From NCBI GenBank assembly GCA_037178975.1, contig JASJZH010000006.1:10354001-10418000 (forward strand): a DNA stretch of 64,000 nt, read 5' to 3'. Made by a program: the position numbers and the translations under genes. Positions 34,301-43,615 of the stretch are shown here, piece after piece. The first letter of the stretch is position 1; each line of letters starts with the position of its first letter. This DNA comes from Oscheius tipulae (taxonomy: Eukaryota; Nematoda; Chromadorea; Rhabditida; Rhabditidae). The notes under the pieces are model-generated. The model ran no database searches, had not been told where the DNA came from, and worked only from the letters and a program-made list of their open reading frames with translations.

Positions 34301-36438
34301 GCTTAAATCCCCATCTATTTCTCTCTGTGATACCTAGTCCGTTTGATAGCAAATTCACGGTTTTCTATATTCACTTCAGCATTTAATAAAAGGTTAACTC
34401 ACCCTCTTGCTGATAAGTTCCGACTTGGCAAGAGCAAAGTTCGTATGGGAGAGGCCGAACTTCTTCTTCTCACGGACAATCTGAAAATATGTTGTTACCC
34501 CATGGTATTTCTGTATATGCTCTTAGTATTTACCAACCACGCGCAACAAAACTACGTTAGTTTGAAGATTTGGTTAGTAATTGACAAAGACAAAGAGACA
34601 GAATTGTTTAGCAGGATACTATAATCTAGGTAGGAGTGACGGATTACTTGTGCCTTTGACAACACCAAGGGAAATAGAGTGACACGACATAAATAACTCA
34701 AACAGGCTGACATAGAATTGACTAGTACAGCGCAGTGGAGACCTCGACATCAGGAGAACATAGGCTGGGAAACAAAACATGTGACATGAACCCGAGAAGT
34801 TACGAACTTGTAAAAAAAGAACCCACGTGATCAACGACTTCCTTCGTGTACTGTGGCGTCTTGTTCTTCTGGATGATCACCTCTTTTTGATTGAGGAACT
34901 CAATAGAGGGAAGGTCCTGATTGTTCACAAGTTTGAACTCATCAAACTGGTCCTGTGTGAAGTACTGATTTGATACGTAGGTCAGTTGGATGGTCTTCTC
35001 TTGGTTTGCTGAAAACAAGACTATAAGCTGCTATTGATAGAAAACCAACCCCATTTGCATTTAAGAACTTTCGAGGTCTTGACATCGTCCAGTCTGTACG
35101 GTCTCGAGCCCTCAATGACGTCGACGATCTTCCAAATATGAAACTCGTTGTGACTGTTCTCCATTTCCACACTGCGAATCAGAACATATCCTCCAGTGAT
35201 GACATCCGCTAACTGTGGAGTGAAGACAAGTACGCGAAGTAGCTTCCTCGAAACCTGGGCCTTTCTCAGCTCTTCCAAAGATTCGACCTGAAAAAGTCCT
35301 TAATATTTAACAAGTAAGTGAGTACCGGGCGAGATTCCTCAACGACTGGTGCGTCATCTGACAGGCTTGAACTGCTGGAAGAGGATGATGAAGTAGTGCT
35401 GCTACTGTCATCATCAGAACTGCTGCTGTCACTTTCGTCTTTGCCAAAGACGGCGTCGACACTGAGTGAAGCCTTTTTCTTCTCTGTAAAACTGACATAA
35501 CCCAAACTTGACTGCTGAGGTTACAGCCAATACTAGGGCATACCGGTAATAGGTAAGAGACAGAACGCTTTCTTATCACAAACGTGAGTTGTCTGTCTTT
35601 GCCTTGTAGCAAAAATTTGTCTGTACTACCTTCTTTGCGTTCCTTCTCCTTCCTCTTTTGTGCCAGATTAGCCATAGCCGTCTTCTGCTCCTTCTTCCTG
35701 GCAATATCAGTCGGTTGATGAAATTCGGCATCCATTTCCGAGTCGCTGTCATCACTGGCTGGTTTTTTGGGGGCCTGTTTCTTGGGCGGACGTCCACGTT
35801 CCTTCTTCTTGTTCTCAGATTCCATTAAAGCATTGCTACTATTGGCCAGTTCCTCTCCACGAGCACGGGCTGCCAAGGTGGCTTCAATACGTTCTCTGAA
35901 GAAGTAACTATTGAATATATGGCAAAAATAGATTACCTTTCCTTCATCTGCTCGTATCTCTCCATCTTCTCATAGATTATCTGTTCCTTCTCCTTCTCGG
36001 TCTTGTTCATGCACTCGAAGTACTCTGCCTTTGTCTCGAAGAGGTGCTTGAACTCTTCGTAGGCCTCAAATTTAACTGTAACAGCAAAAAGTCATATTTT
36101 ACCTCATCCTCAGAAGTCTCACTCTTCTTCCGCTTTACAGCCTTTGACTTACGAGCTCCTTTGCTGGTCTCCGGCTTCTTGGTCATCTTCTTATTCCTCC
36201 TCTCCTTCTCCTCGTCCGAGAAAGAACTGGGTTCCGAGGAGGAATCATCCTCAGACGAGCCTCTTTCTCTAACCGGCGACTGCGGAGCGATGCCTTTTCG
36301 AGCATTCCGCGTGTCATAGGACTAAAATCCCGTAAAATTTAGGCTTTTGAATGGTCCTACCATGGCGCTGCTGGATTTCGAGGACTTAGAGGAAGTAGAA
36401 GACACACTCGAAGAGGAGGAGGAAGATGAGGTCGGCAT
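31365..36438 (-). CDS. rtf-1: RTF1, subunit of the PAF1 transcription-elongation complex
   Basis: The PAF1 complex travels with RNA polymerase II and promotes histone H2B ubiquitination; RTF1 contacts Spt5 through its Plus3 domain. The product starts MPTSSSSSSSSVSSTSSKSS (36438), continues through Ser/acidic and Lys-rich segments, a charged helix (YEQMKERERIEATLAARARG), and a Ser run (TTSSSSSSSSSLSDDAP). The Plus3 domain spans exons at 35340-34815: VITGGYVLIRS, then HIWKIVDVIEGSRPY, then VLKCKWG. A helical segment follows (QIDDLDKTASELEKK), then the conserved HVNMINQRNRQQ and NPFTRKKERM, and a C-terminus resembling human HDFDVKIDL (NLHNTIDFDFGFG). The end at 31365 comes after a short last exon. 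The intron 34402-32019 contains a whole gene on the other strand. ATG follows CTCTTCAG. Confidence 0.9.
32193..32265 (-). other. tRNA-like element inside the RTF1 intron
   Basis: Read on the minus strand, GGTTAGCTACGAGTTACTC resembles an A box and GATGTTCGATTCCTGG a B box about 45 bases on. The anticodon arm does not pair. Probably a decayed tRNA or tRNA-derived repeat. Confidence 0.35.
33494..34306 (+). CDS. MARVEL-domain four-helix membrane protein, nested in an RTF1 intron
   Basis: Five exons join in phase. Exon 1 (33494-33592) encodes an acidic cytosolic start (MLRSDEDPAQTTVDLG). After a 34-base intron come RYSPPTKEKKKLQFH and the first helix (YLGTLAGVLKLAEI). Then follow ALSFVAFVLSICAD, FETMIVVCILLLGYVCF, an ELIFYGINTIFFFISIWL helix, and ICVALTVLYSIETVLKL, ending ITAGQA at 34306. 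Four transmembrane helices with short loops and cytosolic ends match the MARVEL family (myelin/MAL, physin, occludin), which act in vesicle transport and membrane apposition. The gene lies wholly inside the 2.4-kb RTF1 intron on the opposite strand. Its ATG directly follows ACTTTTAG. Confidence 0.8.
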
Positions 36439-37429
36439 CTTGCAAACTGAAGAGATGGAAATATGACAAGAAAGCAGAAGAGAAATCGATAGCAAAGTAA
36501 CAGCGCTTTTTGCCTCGGGTAGGGTCTCAGATCCAGTATTATCAATAAAACGCGTTTGTTTGAAAATATAAAATATCCAATATGGTTTGAAACAGGAAAA
36601 TATTGAAACCAAGTAGAAAGTTGAGAGACCGAGCACTAGAAGTAGGCTGGTCATTACTAGAACCATATGTAAGCAAGTTCATTTCTGTTAGGGACATGGA
36701 AGAACATGTTTTGCCGCAAACAAAAGGAATGGTTTAATTGAAACTTTAACTTGACAAAAATTGTTAGGAAAATTGAAAAACTGAGTTCGAGTGGGGGATT
36801 CGATAGTCTCTATTAATACTTTGCTATGTTCTGTGTTCTGAATCAAAATGTACAGGATAATTTTGAACCAAAAGGTATGCTCTATCAGTCTGGACAAGAA
36901 TGAACAGGCTAAACAAGTTTTGTTGAAGGTAAAAGTTAAAAAATGATTAAGACAGAAGCGCGAGTCAATAAAGAAAAAGAAAAGCGGGAACACGGTTTAA
37001 ACCAGAGACGCCAAGCGGAACAGTGGCAAGCGTAAACATCGAGCTAAAACATCGAACTTTGGACCTCCATTTTTGGACAGAATACATTATACGGCTTAAA
37101 AATAATTTTAACAAATCGGAGAAATTGGCGTTTAAAATTATCCAAAATAGGTTACAAACTTTTTCGATACAATTTTTGAAGTTTTGTTTGCGAAACAACA
37201 AGCTCATGAATATTGGCGTAAATAGCATGCAGCCACAAACAGTTGCGTCAATGAAAGTATATCCCTTTAGTGTTTTTCTTTGTTTTCTACTTCTAGTCAA
37301 CAAGTTTCAGTGTACAACTCCAAAAACCAAAGATTCACAACGAGGTTGGCTCGTCTCAGGAATATTTATTCAGAATAACGTGAGTTTTTCCTTACCCCGC
37401 TTCTTAGAACATTTTCAGATAATCTAGTA
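36439..37429. other. divergent intergenic region between RTF1 and eIF2B delta
   Basis: The two genes point away from each other, so this 991-base stretch probably holds both promoters and outrons. Open frames within it (36688-36993 minus, 37023-37427 plus) have no domain. The + side ends with ATTTTCAG 12 bases before the eIF2B delta ATG. Confidence 0.5.
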
Positions 37430-40345
37430 ATGGGTAAGAAGAAAATTCAGTCAAATAAGGTCGAAAGACAGCCACAGAGCAATGGAGTACAGTCAAAGAC
37501 TATGACAGCTTCTCAGGAACAGAATGAACAGTCACAAAAGTCTACAGCTCTTTCAATAGATGCTGGACAGGTGCATAAGCCTGTTGAGATTCAAAAGGGT
37601 GCAAATGTGACTGAAAATCAGCCGGAGGATCCTGTAAGTCAGTTGAAGGTAAGCGGCTGTGAGCATGCCTAATCCCACACTCTAAGTTTTTCAATGTCTT
37701 GCTCACAGTTATGCTTTTTGAATCATTTTCAGAGAAAAAGAAAAATATGTATTCAGATGTCTCTAGCCGCTCTGGCGAAACATGTAGAAGCAATGGGTGC
37801 CGCTCTTGGAGTCCCATCTAGGCAACAATCACCTCAGCTTGAAGAACTGAAGCAGAAATTGACACAGTCTCCGAGTAAGAAACCGGAGCCTGTTCCACAG
37901 CAGAATCACAAGCAGGGGAACGATTATCAGGTGAGATTCTTCCCATATTCCATTTTCCAATTCCAATTTAGAGACCTGACATGACTCAGGAGGAAAAAAA
38001 GGCCCAGAGAGCTGCCAAAGCTGCTGAGAAGAAGGCAAGAGCCGATGCTGCGATTGCCAAGAAGCAAGCAGAAGCTAACGATGTTGTATTGAAAACTCAC
38101 AGTGTGGAAAGTGTTCTCACTGCCAACGACGTAAATCTTAAATTTTTGGCTCTAAATTTGGTGCGGAAACCACAGAAATCTATGTCTAGAATGTCAATGT
38201 TCGATGACCCATTCCTACCAAGTTTACGTGCACAAAAATCGATGCCTAAAATGTTAATGTTTCATGACGATTCGCTACCAAGTTTCTATGCGCATATTCT
38301 CTGAAAGAATGGCATTTATTAGAAGAACTTACGAAAATGGGTTAAAAAAAAGGTTTTTAGGAAAACGAATAGGCTTTTAGATAACTACAGCTTTCAGTTT
38401 CTTAAGGAAATGACTCCTGAAGAGAAACAAGCCTTGAGGCAATCGAAAGCTGCTGAAAAAAAGGCCCGAGATGAGGAAGCTATCGCCAAAATGGAAACTG
38501 CTGTTCCAAGCACGTCGAAAGAAGAACCCATGCAAAATGGTCTTCCCGATGAAGAAACTCTCAGACTCCGACCTCTCCCCACCGGTACTCCGAAGAAGTC
38601 GGCCCTCAAAACAAAGCCTCACGATGAACATGATGATCGGCAGGTTAAATTTGGCTAGTTAAATATATTGCCACTTTTGAAGATTGGATTTCAGGATACA
38701 GTAATGAGTACAGTTCGGATGAGAATCTGTTCGTCTATGACAACAGCAACATTCCTGCCCCGTCCAAGTACACACCTGACATCCATCCGGTTTTCCAAAA
38801 ACTTTACGCCAAATGTGAACAGGAAATTATTTATGAGATTGACGATCTCTGCAAGGAGTTCATTGCAGCTTTCAAAGAGGTCAGTTTTTGAGAGCGTATT
38901 CTTAAAAATATTTCAGTGGTACACGGATTTTCTCACACAACGTGGTCAGAACATTGGAAATAGCTTTCTCGGAATGGACATCAAGAAAGCTTTGACTGTA
39001 CAGCTGACTTTTCTCACCAACAACGGAAAATGGCCTCTTCCTTCCGGACTCGGCAATATTGTCAGTCAGATGAAGAGGGAAATGAATAAGATGATCAAGG
39101 AGAAGGTGATATAATCTGATATTTTTCTTAAATTTGAATTTATAGGATTCCACGAAGCTTTATGACTGGGTATCCAGGAAAGAACACGAATACTTTGAGG
39201 ATTCCTACAACTCTATGGCCACTCACTTGCGTCAGAAGTTTAACAAGGCAAAGTATCTCCTCTTGTACAATTGGTAAGCGTTTCTTCACCTACTTAAGCA
39301 ACAAAACCTAGCAATCGTGTCATGGACAAGGTGCTTTATCATTGTAAAGACGAGAAGATTACGATTTGCGTGGTAGATGACAGGGCAAATGGTCGAGGTG
39401 AGCTATTTTTTGTTTCTCTACAGTTATTTCTTTCAGGCCTTCCTTTTGCCAACAGGCTGGTAGAGATGGGTTTCAAAACCGAGTACTGCCCTCTTCAGGG
39501 AGTTGCGAGTGTTATGAAAAAGGTAGGAATGCTTTGAAACATTGTGGGTGAGAAAACAGTAAAAAAGATGGAATGCAAGCTGAGTGTTAAACCGCTATCG
39601 CCAGGCAGTTTCAGATTTTGTGTCAATCTTTTTTTTGGAGAAGTCATAACCATAGCTACAGCACCTTTTTCTATGATTTTTGTCATTTTCAGACGAAAAT
39701 TCAAAAAATGACAGAAACCGAAGAGATTGTGGAGCACTCTGCCGTGTAAATCTAGTCACTTCACTCCCAGTCTCTTGATAACATGTCTGTCTGTTCATTC
39801 TGGGATTTGACCGAGCCATACCTATTTCTTCTCCAGTGAAATAGACTGATTGACATGTTAGTAATGAAACAACGAGTAAGTCAGGAAGATTCGGACAGAG
39901 GTGTAAAACGACAGGTTGACAGTGATATAATATCTTGACAGCTTGTCACTTATAAGCTGGCATATTTTAAGCGACAGTGTATGATAGAAATTCTGTTTAG
40001 GCCTGCTTAACCGTCATCGGTTGCTCTGCAGTCCTGTCAAACGGAAATGTAGCTGCCGGCAAAGGAGCCTTCCAAATGTGTCAGATGTCCCAATTCTTTA
40101 ACATTCCTGCCGTTTTTCTTGTACAATCCTTCAAGTTTATTAATAAGGTAAAAAGACGATTTTTTTTAAACAAAACTCTTTTTTAGATTCATGCCAACAA
40201 TCGCATGGCTCTTCTTTACCGCGAGGCCGATGAAGTCGTGCCTAGTGACATAATCACTGCCCTCGTAACCGACATCAGAATCCTTCCTCCGAGCTCCGCA
40301 CCTGCCGTTCTTAAGGCCAAGTCTCTCGATGGTCTCGAAGCATAA
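37430..40345 (+). CDS. translation initiation factor eIF2B, delta subunit
   Basis: eIF2B is the guanine-nucleotide exchange factor for eIF2; delta is one of its regulatory subunits and takes part in sensing phosphorylated eIF2. The N-terminus is polar and Lys-rich (MGKKKIQSNKVERQPQSN) and holds two related charged helices, MTQEEKKAQRAAKAAEKKAR (exon from 37981) and MTPEEKQALRQSKAAEKKAR (exon from 38398). The IF-2B Rossmann-like core begins after YTPDIHPVFQ and shows KITICVVDDRANGRG, LVEMGFKTEYCPL, TVIGCSAVLSNGNVAAGKG and ITALVTDIRILPPSS, ending SLDGLEA at 40345. These match delta subunits better than alpha or beta. The frame across 38654-38694 is kept only by an intron with a GC donor. A 60-base tandem duplication lies in the intron 38130-38400. 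ATG is 12 bases after ATTTTCAG. Confidence 0.88.
38173..38292 (+). repeat. 60-base tandem duplication, open in the eIF2B delta frame
   Basis: Two adjacent imperfect 60-base units read in the same frame as the preceding exon: QKSMSRMSMFDDPFLPSLRA and QKSMPKMLMFHDDSLPSFYA. The frame ends soon after (SFYAHIL, stop). It lies in what I model as an intron. Confidence 0.65.
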
Positions 40346-40493
40346 TCGTATGGGTGTTTTTTTAAACTGGTCCCAATTGTCTTTGCTGAATACAGTGCCT
40401 TTAGAAGGCTTCTTTTTTGAGGGGAAACACTTTAATAAGCTCAATATCTACAGATAGGAGTCTAACCCGGTTGTTTAAAGCTTCAGCTGCTTT

Positions 40494-42179
40494 TTAAAGG
40501 AATCTTGCGATGATGGGGAGTAGGAGAGCTGCCGTCAAGGGCAGCAAAGCCGTATTTTTTAAGAGAGCAGCGGCGATGGGTTCTTGTGGATCAACTGAAA
40601 AGGAGTAAAAAAAATTGAACCTCATACCTTTTCCATGTCCAGTGCTCTGTCCAATGACTGCTGCTCCAGTCGGAGGAGCCACGGGAGTTGGGAGACGGTA
40701 TGTTTTGATGTCAGAACACTGTTTTGGCCATCTGAAAACATCACGTCTTTCTGGATCTTGTTCTCGATATCTTTCTTCTACCTCTGTCAGCCTGCATCTG
40801 CCAAACTCTTCTTCTCAGCATTGCACTTCCCAAAACTGTACCTTTTATCTGTCGTTCTGTCAACAGTAGCTTACAATGCTCACCTACACTGATTTTAAAT
40901 ATAAAACTTCAGCGGGTAGGATGTTGACATGAACAGGTTGCCTGTTACAAGCTGAAGACATATTAAAGATTTTTAAAAAGTTATTCGCAATATATGAATC
41001 TCCTTCCAACATTCTTTCATATGTCCATGTCAAAGTCTGCTTTTTTAAGGTATTTTGGCCTTCATAGGCTTCTGCATCGCCCTATGAAAATGTCTCTTCA
41101 AACTACAACATTAGAAACAAGGTTTCCGTATGATTTAGAGTCTAAAGCTCACTTGACTTCCAGATACAATGAAGATCTGGCTCGTGGCTCAAGCCTACAA
41201 TGTAAAGCTGTCGAAACGACTCACTTGGTAACTGCGTTAGTATCAAGGGCCATCTTCTCCATGCTGCTGAAAGATCTCTGAGTAAGATCGATCACCAGCT
41301 GTGCAGTAGGAAAGTCGCACTTATGGGCAATAGCAGGTACATCGCAGTGCAGAGTACAGGTAACGTATCTATGACTCATTTTAACATTTTAACATTTGAC
41401 TCCTACTCGCAACTCTCTCCTAGATACTGCTCAGCACGAGTCGTATCTCCACTCATAGCTAGATGTCTGAAGTTGTTGATCAAGGAGTTGACAGCATCAT
41501 GATGAGAAGTACACATTTTTACGCATTGCCCGTCGGTTTGGAGTCCAGAAAGACAGGGGAACTTTTGTCGGATAGCTAAAGATTCTTTAAAATGATTTAA
41601 GAAGACCCTACCATCATAATTGTAGACACAATAATGATCGATGATCTCACTAGATCTCATGAGAAGCTGGTGAAGATATCCTGGCTCACATTTTGAGGAA
41701 CAGTGTTGGAAAGAGTGGTAGATCCTTACATTTAGTTCGAAAACAAAAATCATTAGTACTCACTTGCAAAAATTCTCAAAGAAGGTGGTGTTTGAGAAAG
41801 AGTTGAGAAAGTCATTGTAGTTCAGCTGAAACAGGAAATCTCGGTGAGGAAGTCGAAAACGAAAGCTGGTTCTCGACAGCAAAACCTTGTGATCGCCAGG
41901 GGCAGAAAACATCGGGTGGCACGCGCGGGCGCCCTCGAGACAGTGTGCCTACCTGAAGAAGCGATGTAGCCCTCTCGTTGCCTAGTTGAGCTCGGATCTC
42001 ATCAATGAAGGTAAAGGCACATTGTCCGACACAAGAGTCAGGGTTTTTGGTCTCGTGAGGACTGAAAAGAAAGTTTTGGAACTAAAATAAGCGTACCTGA
42101 CGGTTGGAATACTCGGATCGAGAGTCGGTGCATTATCGAAAGCTAAAGTCACTCCCACAATAAAAACCAAAAACCTCAT
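40494..42179 (-). CDS. CPG4-domain (chondroitin proteoglycan 4-like) secreted protein with GPI-type tail
   Basis: CPG4 domains are a nematode family named from an egg/extracellular chondroitin core protein. The signal peptide MRFLVFIVGVTLA starts at 42179, directly after TTTTTTTAG plus four bases. Exons then give a first Cys block (DSCVGQCAFTFIDEIRAQL), NTTFFENFCK, and the CPG4 core: CEPGYLHQLLMRSSEIIDHY, CVYNYD, FPCLSGLQTDGQCVKMC, NNFRHLAMSGDTTRAEQYL, CTLHCDVPAIAHKC, LVIDLTQRSFSSMEKMALDT and WPKQC. A 490-base intron separates the last two. The tail is a Pro/Thr linker (PTPVAPPTGAAVIG) and a hydrophobic end (LLPLTAALLLPIIARFL) without following charge, typical of a GPI-anchor signal. No clear Ser-Gly run for chondroitin attachment is seen. 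Function beyond the family is not known to me. Confidence 0.85.
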
Positions 42180-42644
42180 CTCGCTAAAAAAATAAACGCT
42201 ATAGTTGAGGAGAAGAATAGAAGGTGAAAGAAAATTCCAGATAATAGCAGTAAGAATGGCTTTTATAGCCAGGCCTCAGAGCTGGTTCTGGGGGTCACGA
42301 CCGCCTTTTTCGACCTACGGCAGCGAGTTTTACAGCCGTGTTAGCCGAGAGTTCAAGAACGAGATCTGCCATCGGGGGACAACAGGCCGACGGCAGTGCG
42401 CGCGTAATGGATTAGATGCCACCTACAAAGGTCTTTAGCGGAATAGATCTCTGACTGGAACACAATTTTTTGATAAAAACATTGCGGAAGATGTTTTCGC
42501 CATTATGGGAAAAAGTGAGAGAGGTGAATGGCTGCAGATGAAGGCCATCTCAGCACTCGCTTAACTGGAACTAGTAACATCAAGGGCACTTAATGCAATC
42601 GTAAAATTACTTTCTGGGTTTCTTTAGTCTTTTCACTTTTGAAG

Positions 42645-43198
42645 ACGATTCTCAGACTTGGGACAAGAGATTCCTCTCTGGCATTACCTTGAGACAAAGT
42701 TGTTCTCATTCAATGCCTACTTCCTGGGCGACTACAACATCATATGTAAGAACTTTCTGTTGCTAGGGGCAAACGAAGCTTAGTTATCCCTGTCGTTTAC
42801 TTCCACCAGAGTGGCCACAATTCTGACACCCCGAGTTTCTTCAACAAAAGTCGTTTCGGCGTCACGCTTGCTCACGAAATTGGTCATCTGATTAATCTCG
42901 GCTCTGAGAGCAGTCTCTGATCTGAAATTCAAGCACACCTCCACTACTCCGAGATGAAGCACCGTAACCAGTCAGCCTGCCTTACTCGACAGTACAACGT
43001 CTCCATGGTCAGTAATATCCAGAAAATCTTGAAAGTCTCTAGAATGACCACAGAAAAATTAATGAGAATCTAGCTGACAATGCGGCTCTCAAAGTCACTT
43101 ATGGTGCCTTCCAACGCCTACAGAGTAACCCCAGCACTGTTCTCAACCACTATTTCGTTCTCTCCTACCGCTCAAATTGTCTACAGTCGTGCAGGTAA
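42645..43198 (+). CDS. shortened M13 (neprilysin-like) peptidase, probably partial or decayed
   Basis: Exons spell the catalytic core of M13 peptidases: FSDLGQEIPLWHYLE, FNAYFLGDYNII, IPVVYFHQSG, then FGVTLAHEI. A 51-base intron (about 42877-42927) joins to give HEIAHLHYSEMKHRNQS, keeping HExxH, then CLTRQYNVSM, NDHRKINENLADNAALKVTY with the third zinc ligand in ENLAD, and VLNHYFVLSYRSNCLQSCR before TAA. Full M13 enzymes are about 700 residues with a membrane anchor; here only about 160 are found and nothing recognisable precedes them. The segment between HExxH and ENLAD is roughly 30 residues rather than the usual 55-60, and the C-terminal CxxW is absent. AATAAA stands at 43266-43271. Either a truncated pseudogene or a minimal derivative. 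Confidence 0.6.
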
Positions 43199-43274
43199 AA
43201 GGTTCATTGTGAAGAAGATAGAAGAATTTCGTCCAAAGAACAAGTTTATTAACAGAGATCAATTAAAATAAAGC

Positions 43275-43615
43275 TCAACGACGCATTTCTTCCATTTGAG
43301 TAAAATATCGGAGTTTGACGCAGACATGAAGGCTTCCGTCCATAGGGTCGCAGACGAACGAGGTCGGACAGATACAGCTTCTTCTTCCAGAGATACGGCA
43401 CACTGATCCACCTCCTTCGCAAGCTATACTGTCTTGTAATTCAGGCTTTCCAAAAAAAACCTACTCTCTAGTCGGAGGAAGGTTCTCTTGGGACTCTGGT
43501 CCCTGACAAAATTGCTGACTTCTTGACTGTTCTGCTGAGATTGCATCTGACGAATGAGCAAAGTTTTCAGGTTGCAGTTTTCCGTCTCTTCTCGTCTTCC
43601 TGATATAATTGCCAT
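43275..43615 (-). CDS. small Cys-rich protein, function unknown
   Basis: On the minus strand an exon starting MAIISGRREETENCNLK (43615) continues LLIRQMQSQQNSQEVSNF and ends FLRLE; a 40-base intron with donor GTAGGT and acceptor TATAG joins to a Cys cluster TCEGGGSVCRISGRRSC, then ICPTSFVCDPMDGSLHVC and the end TQMEEMRR, TGA. Seven Cys in all, six of them in the C-terminal 45 residues, suggest a disulfide-bonded extracellular module, but the proposed start lacks a signal peptide. An upstream exon may supply one; the ATG used here lies just after CTTTCCAG. It converges on the M13 fragment, whose poly(A) signal is only a few bases away. Confidence 0.5.

Noticed and set aside
43290..43340. Frame ISEFDADMKASV on the + strand as the M13 C-terminus
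   Set aside because: It is antisense to the Cys-rich exon on the minus strand, and the M13 frame already ends with TAA at 43196-43198.
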